A stretch of 64,000 bases of DNA from Armatimonadota bacterium (lineage in GTDB: Bacteria > Armatimonadota > Fimbriimonadia > Fimbriimonadales > Fimbriimonadaceae), in NCBI GenBank assembly GCA_018268355.1, contig JAFDWR010000002.1, forward strand, positions 308,411 to 372,410, read 5' to 3'. This document shows, in pieces, positions 1-8,882 of this stretch. Each line of letters opens with the position of its first letter. Position 1 is the first letter of the stretch. Below the pieces are notes generated by a model. That model did no database searches. It saw only the letters and a program-made list of their open reading frames with translations, and was not told the origin of the DNA. A program made the translations under genes and the position numbers.

Positions 1-20
1 CACGAATCAAGGGGGTTTAC

Positions 21-2309
21 ATGATTCTTATTGCATCGACGCTTTTCCTTGCCCAAGCGGGCAAACCCATCATCAACCCGGGCGAACTCCGGGTCACCGA
101 TACGACCAGCAAGACGCCGGTGGTTTGCGCGCTGAAGCGCACCGACGTGAACGCGACGATCTCGGGCTCCGGCGCCGAGGTGGTCCTCGTCCAGACCTTT
201 GTCAATCCGCTCGACCGGCCGATTGAGGCGGTTTACACGTTCCCGATGCCGGGCGATGCCGCCGTCCACCGCATGCGGATCCAAGTCGGCGACCGCATCA
301 CCGAGGGCCTCGTTCGCAAGCGCGAAGAAGCCCGCCAGCTTTATAACGCGGCCATCCAAAGCGGCCAGACCGCCGCCCTCCTCGACCAGGAGCGGCCAAA
401 CATCTTCACCCAGACCGTCGGCAACATCGCGCCGAAGGCGACGGTGAAGGTTGAGATCCGCTACGTGCAGAGCGTGAAGTACGACCGCGGCGAGTTTGAA
501 TTCCGATTCCCGATGACGGTGGGTCCGCGATTCCTCGGCAATGCGCCCGATCCGGGCAAGATTGACCCGCCGCGGATGCGAACCGGCGCGAACATCAGCG
601 TGAACGTGCGGCTCAATGCCGGTGCGCCGATCCTCGGGATGGAGTCGCCCGTCCACCAGGTCAAGATTCAGCAAGCCGACGGCGGTTGGCGAACGGTGAG
701 CCTTGCCAGTCAAGACGAGATTCCGAACCGCGACTTCGTGCTGCGCTACAAGGTGGGCGACGGTTCGATCCAGCCGACCTTCAACACCCACGTCGACGCG
801 ACCCGTGGCGGCTATTTCCGAGTCAGCCTTGTCCCGCCGACCCAGCCGAAGTTGACCCAGATTTCGGCGCGTGAGTTTGTCTTCGTGATCGATCAAAGCG
901 GCAGCCAAGGGGGCGCGCCGATCGAAAAATCGAAGGCACTCACGCTGAAGATGCTGAAGACCCTTCGGCCCGGCGACAGCTTCAACGTGATGGGATTCGC
1001 GAACGAGTCGGTGCTGCTTTGGAAGGCGCCGCGGCCCGCCACGGCGGAGAACATCGCCGAGGCAGAAAAGTGGATCGCGCCGATCCAGGCGAACGGCGGA
1101 ACCCAGCTCTTCCAAGCGGTGAAGACCGCCTATGAGCAGCCGCACGACCCGGCGAAGTTGAAGATCATCGTCTTCAACACCGACGGCTTTGTCGGCGACG
1201 AACCGAACATCATTGCGCTCGTCCGCAAGAAGTCGGCAGAGGCTCGGCTCTTTACGTTCGGCATCGGCGGCGGATGCAACGACGCGCTGATTCACTCGAT
1301 GAGCCTTGAGGGCCGGGGCGACGACGTGATCGTCAACCTCAACGCGAACCTCGATGAGCAGGTGAGCAAGTTTGCCGACCGGATGACGACGCCGGTGCTC
1401 ACCGACATCAACGTGAAGGTCGACGGCGTCACCGCCACCGAACTCACGCCGAGCGCGATTCCTGATGTGTTTTCGGGCCAGCCGATCACGGTGACGGGTC
1501 GCTATTCGGGTTCGGGCCCGGGCAAGGTGACGATCAGTGGCCGCGTCAACGGTCAGCCTTGGAGCCGCGAGCTCGACGTGAACTTCCCCTCCCAGGCCGA
1601 GCAGCCGTCGGTGATGGCGCTTTGGGCCCGCGAGCGGGTGGAAAACCTGATGGTGAAACGCTATGAGCGCGACCTCGAGCAGCAGGACAATAAGGCGGTT
1701 ATCGCAGACATCACCGACCTTGGCCTCGACTACGGAATCGTGACCGAGTACACCTCGTTCGTGGCGATCGACACCCGCGTGGTGAAGCTGAACGGCAAGA
1801 CGATCACGGTGCGGGTTCCGGTTGAGATGACGGACGGCGTGACGTTCGGCGAAGAAAAGCTGCAGCGAGGAGGCCAGCCCAAGAGTAAGGTGCGTACAAC
1901 CACAGCAAACAGGGCCACAACGACTGCTGGATTTGGTGGTGGCATGGGAGGAGGCTCAATGGGCGGCATGGTAGCCCCCGGAAAGCCGATGCCGGCAACG
2001 ATGCAAGATGCGGGCCCAAACAGCGGACTACGAGCTCCCATCGGCCCCGCATCCGAGTCGTCGAAGGAAGCCAGCATCATCGACGCCAAGCTCGGCAAGG
2101 CGTTCGCCAAAGCGAAGGGTCCGGTGGATGTCGAGATTCGGCTCGTGGCGATCGACAGCAAGCTGAAGGCAAAGCTCGAGGCGCTCGGACTGAAGATCGC
2201 CCTCTTCGACAAGACGCTGATGATGGTCATTGGCACCGTCGACGCGAGCAAGCTGCGAGCAATTGCCGCGCTGAACGGCGTCGAAAAGATCATCCCCTTC
2301 AAGGGCTGA
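21..2309 (+). CDS. Secreted VIT and VWA domain protein
   Basis: Predicted exported protein of 762 aa; ligand and exact role unknown. Residues 1-13 are hydrophobic and end in AQA, a plausible signal peptide. About residues 25-150 resemble a vault/inter-alpha-trypsin inhibitor (VIT) domain. A von Willebrand A domain follows at about 285-460 with the metal-binding MIDAS motif DQSGS at 291-295. Residues about 634-653 are Gly/Met-rich low complexity, and the last 70 residues form a separate small domain. The ATG is preceded by an AGGGGG ribosome-binding site. A strong hairpin follows the stop. VIT plus VWA architecture usually means a surface or secreted protein-binding factor; that role is inferred. 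Confidence 0.85.
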   Translation: MILIASTLFLAQAGKPIINPGELRVTDTTSKTPVVCALKRTDVNATISGSGAEVVLVQTFVNPLDRPIEAVYTFPMPGDAAVHRMRIQVGDRITEGLVRKREEARQLYNAAIQSGQTAALLDQERPNIFTQTVGNIAPKATVKVEIRYVQSVKYDRGEFEFRFPMTVGPRFLGNAPDPGKIDPPRMRTGANISVNVRLNAGAPILGMESPVHQVKIQQADGGWRTVSLASQDEIPNRDFVLRYKVGDGSIQPTFNTHVDATRGGYFRVSLVPPTQPKLTQISAREFVFVIDQSGSQGGAPIEKSKALTLKMLKTLRPGDSFNVMGFANESVLLWKAPRPATAENIAEAEKWIAPIQANGGTQLFQAVKTAYEQPHDPAKLKIIVFNTDGFVGDEPNIIALVRKKSAEARLFTFGIGGGCNDALIHSMSLEGRGDDVIVNLNANLDEQVSKFADRMTTPVLTDINVKVDGVTATELTPSAIPDVFSGQPITVTGRYSGSGPGKVTISGRVNGQPWSRELDVNFPSQAEQPSVMALWARERVENLMVKRYERDLEQQDNKAVIADITDLGLDYGIVTEYTSFVAIDTRVVKLNGKTITVRVPVEMTDGVTFGEEKLQRGGQPKSKVRTTTANRATTTAGFGGGMGGGSMGGMVAPGKPMPATMQDAGPNSGLRAPIGPASESSKEASIIDAKLGKAFAKAKGPVDVEIRLVAIDSKLKAKLEALGLKIALFDKTLMMVIGTVDASKLRAIAALNGVEKIIPFKG

Positions 2310-2320
2310 TCTGAACCTTA

Positions 2321-2352
2321 TGCCCCGAACGGAAGCCTTTCCGTTCGGGGCA
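2321..2352. terminator. Perfect 14-bp hairpin after VIT/VWA gene
   Basis: TGCCCCGAACGGAA (2321-2334) pairs perfectly with 2339-2352 around a 4-nt loop. It lies 12 nt after the preceding stop. There is no T-tract, and its right arm overlaps the -10 element (2351-2356) of the next gene, so it may insulate or modulate that promoter as well as terminate. Confidence 0.6.
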
Positions 2353-2362
2353 TAATTCGCGT

Positions 2363-3352
2363 ATGGCCACCCTCGAAGTCCGCGATCTCCACCTGAGCAT
2401 TGGTGGCGTGCCGATTTTGCGTGGGGTGAGCTTTGACCTTGAGCCGGGCCAAACGCTGGGCATTGTCGGTGAATCCGGCTGCGGTAAGTCGATGACCGCG
2501 TTTAGCGTCATGGGGATGCTGCCGAACAAGGGCAAGATCACGCAAGGGTCCATCAAGCTCGAAGGGCGCGAGCTGGTCGGCCTTTCCGACAAGCAATATA
2601 GTCAAGTGCGTGGCCGAGAAGTTGCACTTATCATGCAAGACCCGTTCACGTCGCTCAACCCGATGATGCGGGTGGGTGCCCAAATTGTTGAGTCGCTGAA
2701 GCTTCATCGCGGACTTTCGGGCCAGGAGGCATGGAAAGAGGCGGTGAAGCTGCTCGACCATGTCGGGATCCCGGCTCCGGAGAGCTCGGCGCGGAAGTTC
2801 CCCCACCAGATGTCGGGCGGTCAGAGGCAGCGCGTGGTCATCGCGATGGCGTTTAGCTCGCGGCCCAAGGTGCTCATCGCCGACGAGCCTACAACCGCGC
2901 TCGACGTGACCCTCCAAGCCCAAATCCTGCGGCTGCTGAAGCAACTCCAGGAAGAGCACGGCTGCGCGGTGATGATGATCTCGCACGACATCGGCGCGAT
3001 CGCCGCCGTGAGCCACCGCGTCGCGGTTTTTTATGCGGGGCGGATTGTGGAAGTGGGTCCCGCCGAAAAGGTGCTGCGCCACGGTGCGATGCCCTACACC
3101 CGCGCGCTCCTCAACGCGCTTCCCCGCCCCGGGCGGACCGACCTCGAGACGATTTCGGGGCAACCGCCGATGCTGGGCAACCTGCCGAAGGGCTGCAGCT
3201 TTGGCCCCCGATGTCCGTTTAAGACCGAGGCCTGCGACGTCGAGCCCGAGCTGAAGCTCGTCGGACCCGACCGGCTGGCCGCCTGCTGGCATGGCGAGAA
3301 GGTCGCCGCGCTCGAAGAAGGCGCGCTGATTCGCTCGGCGACGCTCAGCTAG
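2363..3352 (+). CDS. Oligopeptide-type ABC transporter ATP-binding protein (DppD/OppD-like)
   Basis: Cytoplasmic ATPase subunit of a peptide-type ABC importer, 329 aa. Walker A GESGCGKS is at about 36-43, signature MSGGQRQRV at about 150 and Walker B VLIADEPT at about 172. The C-terminal oligopeptide/dipeptide extension carries the family's cysteine cluster (CSFGPRCPF...C). Matching permeases lie 8 kb away at 11,230-13,010 and no substrate-binding protein is in the window, so the system is split. CATAAT at 2351-2356 sits at -12 to -7 from the ATG, which implies a leaderless mRNA. The substrate cannot be told from sequence. Confidence 0.9.
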   Translation: MATLEVRDLHLSIGGVPILRGVSFDLEPGQTLGIVGESGCGKSMTAFSVMGMLPNKGKITQGSIKLEGRELVGLSDKQYSQVRGREVALIMQDPFTSLNPMMRVGAQIVESLKLHRGLSGQEAWKEAVKLLDHVGIPAPESSARKFPHQMSGGQRQRVVIAMAFSSRPKVLIADEPTTALDVTLQAQILRLLKQLQEEHGCAVMMISHDIGAIAAVSHRVAVFYAGRIVEVGPAEKVLRHGAMPYTRALLNALPRPGRTDLETISGQPPMLGNLPKGCSFGPRCPFKTEACDVEPELKLVGPDRLAACWHGEKVAALEEGALIRSATLS

Positions 3353-4689
3353 TTCGCTTCGCCGAGTCCAAACCGCTGGTGGGCGACCAAGACTGCCCGG
3401 CGAATCTCGGATTCAGGGATCAGCACGCTCACCGATAGCTCGGAGTCCGAGGTCTGTAGGACGGGGATCTTTTCGTCGGCGAGGACCTGGAGTAAGTTGG
3501 CAAACAAGCCCGGCGAGCCAATCGCGGGGCGGCCGATGAGCGACATCATCGTGCAGCCTTCGGTGAGTTCGGCCTTGATTCGGGTGGGAGCCTTGAGCCG
3601 CGCCATCAGCCGCGCCTGGGAGGTGACCTCAACCGATTCCGGCCCGACCTGGAGGATGAAAAGCTCCTCATCAATCGGGATGACAAGGCCGTTGAGGAGA
3701 TCGCGGACCTCGGGGAACTGCTCACGCGAGACGGCAAAGCCCGCCGATTCCGGCGAGACGTTCACCATGAAGAGGTTGATGCCGTTCTCGCCGAGGAGGG
3801 TGAAGAACTCGCCCTGGATCGATGACCTCGCGGCGTCGGTCAGCCCCGAGAGGTTGAACTGAAGGTAAATCAGCTTGCCGGTGTGGGTCACGCCGGTCAT
3901 GTTGCGCAGGGCGCCGGTGGTGTTGGAGACGACTTCGGTGCCGCGGTCATCGGAATCGGTGCGCTTGATCCAGAGCGGCACGCCGGCGCGCATCGCGATC
4001 TCGGCCGCGCGGGGGTGGACGACCTTCGCGCCGAGGTGGGCCATTTCGGCGACTTCCTCGTAGCTGACGCGGCTGAGGGTGGGTGCGTGGGGCACGTAGT
4101 CGGGGTCGGCGGTCTTCACGCCGTCGACATCGGTGAAGATTTCGATCGCCTCGGCACGGACGGCAATGCCGATCGCGCTCGCGGTGGTGTCCGATCCGCC
4201 GCGACCGAGCGTGGTCAGCTCGCCGGTGGGGGCGGCGTCCGGTCCCAGGTAGACGCCCTGGAAGCCACAAACCACGGGGATCGCGCCCTCTTCAAGGGCG
4301 CTAAGGATGCCGACCGGATCCAGCCCGGTGATTCGAGCGGAGCCAAAGGCACGGTCGGTGAGGATGCCCGCTTGGCCGCCGCGGAAGGCCCGCGCGGGAA
4401 GGCCGAGGGTCTTCAGGGTGTGGGCGAAGACGACGGCGGAAAGGATCTCGCCGCAGGCCATGATGAGGTCGAGCTCGCGCGGATCGGGGCTGACGTCGGG
4501 GTCAATCTCGCGGAGGAGGCCGATGAGGGTATCGGTGGCATAGGGCGCACCCTTGCGCCCAATCGCGCTTACCACGACGACAGGGCGGTAACCCTGCTCC
4601 TTCGCGCTGATGACGCGGTAAGCGGCGGTCTCGCGCATTTCCGGCGTGGCGACGCTGGTGCCGCCAAACTTCATCACCTTAATCGGCAT
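3349..4689 (-). CDS. lysC: Aspartate kinase
   Basis: Phosphorylates aspartate, the first step toward Lys, Thr, Met and diaminopimelate. The N-terminal amino-acid kinase motif KFGGTSVA is at about 6-13, and a C-terminal pair of ACT regulatory domains occupies roughly residues 290-446. The ATG at 4689 is chosen over an upstream in-frame start because an AAGGAGG site precedes it by 6 nt and it begins directly with the family N-terminus. It overlaps the stop of the upstream ACT-domain gene by 11 bp, so the two are translationally coupled. The 3' end overlaps convergently with the upstream ABC ATPase gene. Confidence 0.95.
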   Translation of the reverse strand: MPIKVMKFGGTSVATPEMRETAAYRVISAKEQGYRPVVVVSAIGRKGAPYATDTLIGLLREIDPDVSPDPRELDLIMACGEILSAVVFAHTLKTLGLPARAFRGGQAGILTDRAFGSARITGLDPVGILSALEEGAIPVVCGFQGVYLGPDAAPTGELTTLGRGGSDTTASAIGIAVRAEAIEIFTDVDGVKTADPDYVPHAPTLSRVSYEEVAEMAHLGAKVVHPRAAEIAMRAGVPLWIKRTDSDDRGTEVVSNTTGALRNMTGVTHTGKLIYLQFNLSGLTDAARSSIQGEFFTLLGENGINLFMVNVSPESAGFAVSREQFPEVRDLLNGLVIPIDEELFILQVGPESVEVTSQARLMARLKAPTRIKAELTEGCTMMSLIGRPAIGSPGLFANLLQVLADEKIPVLQTSDSELSVSVLIPESEIRRAVLVAHQRFGLGEAN

Positions 4690-5164
4690 GGCGAACCTCC
4701 TTGGCGGCATCGAGGGCAGCCTTCAGCCGTTCGGCATCGGCCTCGTGGACGACGAAGAAGACCCGGTCGTGGCTGTCGCCGATGTGGAGGATTTGGATGC
4801 CGCTCGCAAAGGCGCGAGCGAGGACCTGGGCAAGTAGTCCTTCTTCGTCGCGGATGTTGACCGCCGCAACTTCGACCATAGCGCAGTCGTCCTGAACGGT
4901 GACCTCGACATTCAGCGGTGCGAGGGCAGACCGCAAGCTGGCAAACGCGCCGGATTCACCAAGAAAGGAGATCGCGGTCGGCGAGAGCTTGGCAAAGCGA
5001 ATTGAGATTCCCGCGAGCGCAATGGTGTGAAACACGGCGAGGCGGGCAGCGACGAGGTCGCCTTCAAGGTTGTAAACGTGGGCCCGAGATAGGCCGCGCC
5101 GAATTTCGGCGGATTGGATACCCCTTTGGACCTCAAGGAGTGAAGGTTGGTGCGTAGCCTCCAT
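4679..5164 (-). CDS. Stand-alone tandem ACT-domain protein coupled to lysC
   Basis: Small cytoplasmic protein of about 161 aa. The C-terminal two thirds resemble ACT domains of the aspartokinase kind (patterns VAAVNIRDEEGLLAQVLARA and FFVVHEADAERLKAALD); no kinase domain is present. The start at 5164 (MEATHQ) is preferred to an upstream alternative at 5203. Its stop overlaps the lysC start by 11 bp. ACT domains bind amino acids, so a regulatory role on LysC or a free effector sensor is the obvious inference, but nothing in the sequence proves interaction. Confidence 0.75.
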   Translation of the reverse strand: MEATHQPSLLEVQRGIQSAEIRRGLSRAHVYNLEGDLVAARLAVFHTIALAGISIRFAKLSPTAISFLGESGAFASLRSALAPLNVEVTVQDDCAMVEVAAVNIRDEEGLLAQVLARAFASGIQILHIGDSHDRVFFVVHEADAERLKAALDAAKEVRHAD

Positions 5165-5179
5165 TCGATCTGAACGGCA

Positions 5180-5201
5180 GGTTACCGAAAAGTGGTAAAC
5201 C
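5180..5201. promoter_or_regulatory. Divergent promoter region with imperfect palindrome (ACT-lysC / nadC)
   Basis: GGTTACC (5180-5186) faces GGTAAACC (5194-5201) in the short gap between two divergent operons. TAAACC at 5196-5201 lies at -12 to -7 from the nadC GTG, so it is a good -10 for a leaderless nadC mRNA. The dyad could be an operator; no known regulator motif is recognised. Confidence 0.4.
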
Positions 5202-5207
5202 ATCGCC

Positions 5208-6062
5208 GTGACGTTGTGGCTTGATCCGGAGCCGGTGGGCTGGAATTTGGTGGTAGACGACGCCCTGGCAGAGGACGTTGGCTATGGCGATATCTCGGGA
5301 CAAGCGATCCCCGCTGACCACATTTCCAAGTTCATGATTGAAGCCCAGGCCGAAGGCGTGGTCTGTGGCGTTGGCATTGCAGAGTCGATTCTTGCACCCT
5401 TTGCTCACGAGCCAAGTTGGTGCCACTTCACACCCCATGTTCGTGACGGGGACTTGATCGATCGGGGCCTCTTGGTGATCGAGGGCGCGATTCCCACCCG
5501 TCGCCTGCTCTCTTCGGAGCGGACGGTGCTGAACTTCCTCATGCACCTGAGCGGCGTGGCGACCCTGACCCGCCAGTTTGTCCAGCGGACCGAAGGGACC
5601 AACGCAACGATCGTGGATACGCGCAAGACCCTTCCCGGCCTGCGGTCGATGCAGAAGTACGCGGTGCGGTGCGGCGGCGGCAAGAACCACCGAATGGGGC
5701 TTTACGATGGCGCGATGATCAAGGACAACCACATCATGGCGTTTGGATCGATCACCGAGGCGGTGCGAGCGGTGCGCCAGTCGATCTCGCACATGGGCAA
5801 GATTGAGGTCGAGTGCGAAACGCCGGAGCAGGTTTCGGAAGCGGTTCGAGCGGGCGCGGAAGTCATCATGCTCGACAACATGGACCCGTTCACGATGCGC
5901 GACATCGTCCAGCGCCACCGTGGGCAGGCGATTTTTGAGGCGAGCGGCGGGATTTCGCTCGATACGGTTCGGGGAGTCGCCCAAACTGGTGTAGATTTGA
6001 TTTCGGTCGGGGCGATCACCCATTCAGCGGTGTCGGTTCCCTTCCACCTTGAATTGCAATGA
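5208..6062 (+). CDS. nadC: Nicotinate-nucleotide pyrophosphorylase (quinolinate phosphoribosyltransferase)
   Basis: Converts quinolinate and PRPP to nicotinate mononucleotide in de novo NAD synthesis. The 284-aa length fits the family. Visible family signatures include the DTRKTLPGLR phosphate/quinolinate-binding segment, the GGGKNHRMGLYDGAMIKDNH block and a C-terminal FEASGGI segment. It starts at GTG 5208, directly downstream of a -10 element. The stop overlaps the birA start (ATGA), so the two form an operon. No nadA or nadB is in the window. Confidence 0.95.
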   Translation: MTLWLDPEPVGWNLVVDDALAEDVGYGDISGQAIPADHISKFMIEAQAEGVVCGVGIAESILAPFAHEPSWCHFTPHVRDGDLIDRGLLVIEGAIPTRRLLSSERTVLNFLMHLSGVATLTRQFVQRTEGTNATIVDTRKTLPGLRSMQKYAVRCGGGKNHRMGLYDGAMIKDNHIMAFGSITEAVRAVRQSISHMGKIEVECETPEQVSEAVRAGAEVIMLDNMDPFTMRDIVQRHRGQAIFEASGGISLDTVRGVAQTGVDLISVGAITHSAVSVPFHLELQ

Positions 6063-6763
6063 TCTCTCCGCTGCGCAATGGGCATCTCGTCGTTTTTGAC
6101 GAGGTCCATTCAACCCAGAACGTTGCCGCCGCCGACCTCGAAGCAGGGGGCGATTACGGCGTTGTTCAGGCTCGAAATCAATCCAACGGCCGCGGCCGAC
6201 GCGACCGACAGTGGCACTCCAATCCCGGCGACTGCCTTCTTATGTCGCTGGTGATGCGGGGCTATGCCAACGTTCCCCAGCCCCACTGGATCGGGATGGC
6301 GCTCGCGGTGGTCGTCGCCGAGGTCACCGATGCCAAGGTCGCTTGGCCGAACGACGTCTTGATCGACGGGAAGAAGGTGGCGGGCATCCTCACCGAAGTC
6401 GCCCAGGGCGTTCCGATTGTCGGCGTGGGGATCAACGTCAACACGTCGGCGTTTCCCGAGGACATCGCCCACCGGGCGACGAGCCTTCGGATGGCGACCG
6501 GGCATGCGTGGTCGGTTGACGACCTGCGCGACCGAATCCTTGAGGCGGTCGAATCGTTCCCTGAGCCAACGGGCTGGGACTCGTTCGGCGACCGATGGAT
6601 GCTGCGCGACACCACGCCAGGCAAGCGATTCCTCACCACCGAGGGGCAGATTGTGGTTGCCGCTGGAGTGGCGAGCGATGGTGCGCTGCTTTATGAGGCG
6701 GATGGTCGCCTGGAGAAGCTCTACACCGCCGACGGGCTTTACCGCGTTCCCAGCGAAGTTTAG
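6059..6763 (+). CDS. birA: Biotin--[acetyl-CoA-carboxylase] ligase
   Basis: Attaches biotin to the carboxyl-carrier protein via biotinyl-AMP. The 234-aa protein has the catalytic GRGRRDRQW motif (about 44-52) and the WPNDVLIDGKKVAGIL block typical of biotin ligases. It lacks the N-terminal HTH domain of the E. coli repressor-type BirA, so it should not bind DNA. It overlaps the nadC stop by 4 bp and is translationally coupled to it. Confidence 0.93.
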   Translation: MISPLRNGHLVVFDEVHSTQNVAAADLEAGGDYGVVQARNQSNGRGRRDRQWHSNPGDCLLMSLVMRGYANVPQPHWIGMALAVVVAEVTDAKVAWPNDVLIDGKKVAGILTEVAQGVPIVGVGINVNTSAFPEDIAHRATSLRMATGHAWSVDDLRDRILEAVESFPEPTGWDSFGDRWMLRDTTPGKRFLTTEGQIVVAAGVASDGALLYEADGRLEKLYTADGLYRVPSEV

Positions 6764-7545
6764 TTGCCGCCGATTCGAGCGCGGGAGCCGACGGGCGGCG
6801 TGTAGTCAAACCAGGTCGGTTGGACGGTCGGGTTGAGCTGCACGTTGATCCGGTAGCGGCGAACCGCCGATCCAAATCGCTCGTTCGCAAAGAGGTCGGT
6901 CAGAACGTCGACGACGCCGGTGTTCGAAAGGTGATAGCAAACCGAGCGGTCCGAGTTCGACGAGAAGACATAGAAGAATCGCTCGCCGGGGACGGGAGTG
7001 TAGGTCACGCCGGTGATGTCGTCGTTGGTGTTCGAGAACAGCTCAGCCGGGGCGGTCGTGCTCGGCATCCAAGGCAGCGAGCGTGCGGCGGTTCCGCCAT
7101 AGATTTCATTGAGCAGGCGCGCGGCAGGGGCACCCTCGGCGCTGGCTTCGGCGGAGAGGTTGCGGAAGAAGTCGCGGCGATAGTTGGTAGGGATCGAACC
7201 GTCGTAGCGGCCGTACTGGCGGGTCGAATACTCGTTACGGGCGGGGTCGTAGTTCCAGACCAGGGTGCCGTCGGCGACGATCGTTCGCTTCAGCGGCAAC
7301 GATGCGTCGGACATCGAGATCGGGCCGCGATACTCGTTGATGTATGCCTTGAGGGTGGTGTTTTCGGTGAAACAAAGCTCAGCGCGGAAGCGCGAGCCAC
7401 CGTTGCGATCGTCGGTTCCCCGCAGGACCAGGTAGATCGAGTTCGAACTCGTCCGGGTGGCATCAAACGCCGATTGGATGGCGGTTTGGGCCTGGGCAGC
7501 CGTGAAAAGGGTCAGGGCCAATGCGGAGAGGGTCAATCGGTTCAT
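6760..7545 (-). CDS. Secreted protein of unknown function
   Basis: 261-aa protein with a clear signal peptide (MNRLTLSALALTLFTAAQAQ). The mature part is rich in beta-strand patterns and aromatic residues and carries a phrase like a LolA/DUF2092-type fold (TIVADGTLVWNYDPARNEY), but that similarity is weak. It converges with birA, overlapping by 4 bp. A periplasmic or surface lipid-carrier-like role is possible; I do not recognise the family. Confidence 0.7.
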   Translation of the reverse strand: MNRLTLSALALTLFTAAQAQTAIQSAFDATRTSSNSIYLVLRGTDDRNGGSRFRAELCFTENTTLKAYINEYRGPISMSDASLPLKRTIVADGTLVWNYDPARNEYSTRQYGRYDGSIPTNYRRDFFRNLSAEASAEGAPAARLLNEIYGGTAARSLPWMPSTTAPAELFSNTNDDITGVTYTPVPGERFFYVFSSNSDRSVCYHLSNTGVVDVLTDLFANERFGSAVRRYRINVQLNPTVQPTWFDYTPPVGSRARIGGN

Positions 7546-7679
7546 ATCGGTCCAAAGCGTTCGACGATCTTAGCCGTGGAGAGGTTCCATGAGAACGGGA
7601 CCTCTGTGTTCCGCGTAGTAAGTTTCAAAGAAAATTGAAAGTTCAAGAGGTAGACTTTTGGGCGTAGGATCGGATTGAA

Positions 7680-8849
7680 ATGGCATTGAGCTTAGAGCAG
7701 ATGGTTGGCAGTGACCTCCTCGACATCGCGGAGAAGGTGGAACGTGGAGAGCGATTGAGCTATGACGACGGGCTCCGGCTTTATCGAACGCCGAACCTGA
7801 CCGCGGTTGGCTACCTGGCGAACCTCGTCCGCGAACGGAAGCACGGGAAGAAGACCTATTACGTCAAGAACCAGCACATCAACTACACGAACATCTGTAA
7901 CAAGTTCTGTAAGTTCTGCTCGTTCTATGCCAAGAAGGGCGGCCCCGCGCCCTACCAGATGGACCTTGCCGAGGTGAAGCGCCGACTCGAATGGCACCTC
8001 GACGTCCCGATCACCGAAGTTCACATGGTCGGCGGCATCAACCCCCGACTTCCCTACCAGTACTACCTTGACCTCGTGAAGATGGTGAAGGAGACCCGTC
8101 CCGGCGTCCACGTCAAGGCGTTCACCGCGGTTGAGATCGTTGAGATTGCCCGTCAGGGCAAGGTGACGGTCGAGCAGGCGCTCCGCGACCTGATGGATGC
8201 AGGGCTGGACTCGCTTCCGGGCGGTGGCATCGAGGTCCTCAGCGACCGCGTCCACCACGAGCTTTTCGGCAAGAAGCTGAACGGCGAGGAGTGGAAGGAG
8301 GTCGCCCGCGCGGCGGCCAAGCTCGGCCTGAAGCAGTACGCGACGATGCTCTACGGCCACATCGAGACCGATGAGGAGCGCGTGGACCACCTTGTCCAGC
8401 TCCGCGAGCTCCAGGACGAGACCGGCCACTTCCTTTGCTTCACGCCGCTTTCCTTCCACCCCGAAGGCACCGAGCTGGAGGACATTGAGCACCCGACCGC
8501 CGACACTGACCTGCGCAACATCGCGGTCAGCCGGTTGATGCTCGACAACTTTGACCACATCAAGAGCTTCTGGATCATGAACACGGTTCCCGTGACCCAG
8601 ATGGCCCTTTGGTATGGCGCGGACGACGCCGACGGCACCGTCCAGGAATACGAGATCACCTACAAGGACGGCGAATGGGGCAACAAGAGCCAGGCGCTCA
8701 CCGAGTCGGCGATGATCCGGATGATTGAAGAAGTCGACCGGATTCCGATCGAGCGGGACTCGCTGTATCACGCGATCTCGGGCGGCGAAGAGCGGGCTCC
8801 AGTTGCAAACGCGGGGCGTTTTACCGCGCTTCCCTTGGCCCCCGTATAA
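7680..8849 (+). CDS. mqnE: Aminofutalosine synthase
   Basis: Radical SAM enzyme of the futalosine menaquinone pathway, joining the chorismate-derived enolpyruvyl benzoate to SAM to give aminofutalosine. The 4Fe-4S motif CNKFCKFC is at about 77-84, and the length (389 aa) and C-terminal LMLDNFDHIKSFWIM block fit MqnE better than MqnC or CofH. TAGGAT at 7665-7670 lies 10 nt before the ATG. The gene shows that the host makes menaquinone by this route, which matters because the nitrate island needs a quinol donor. Other mqn genes are not in the window. Confidence 0.92.
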   Translation: MALSLEQMVGSDLLDIAEKVERGERLSYDDGLRLYRTPNLTAVGYLANLVRERKHGKKTYYVKNQHINYTNICNKFCKFCSFYAKKGGPAPYQMDLAEVKRRLEWHLDVPITEVHMVGGINPRLPYQYYLDLVKMVKETRPGVHVKAFTAVEIVEIARQGKVTVEQALRDLMDAGLDSLPGGGIEVLSDRVHHELFGKKLNGEEWKEVARAAAKLGLKQYATMLYGHIETDEERVDHLVQLRELQDETGHFLCFTPLSFHPEGTELEDIEHPTADTDLRNIAVSRLMLDNFDHIKSFWIMNTVPVTQMALWYGADDADGTVQEYEITYKDGEWGNKSQALTESAMIRMIEEVDRIPIERDSLYHAISGGEERAPVANAGRFTALPLAPV

Positions 8850-8882
8850 ATCTCAGCTAAACTGGCGGGCGGAGCGATCACG

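Noticed and set aside
3883..4860. Long plus-strand ORF antisense to lysC
   Set aside because: It is a high-GC shadow frame: the minus strand encodes an unmistakable aspartate kinase and the plus-strand translation has Gly/Asp/Arg-rich, domain-free composition.
7680..8849. CofH or MqnC instead of MqnE
   Set aside because: The N- and C-terminal blocks and 389-aa length fit aminofutalosine synthase best, and no F420 genes are nearby.
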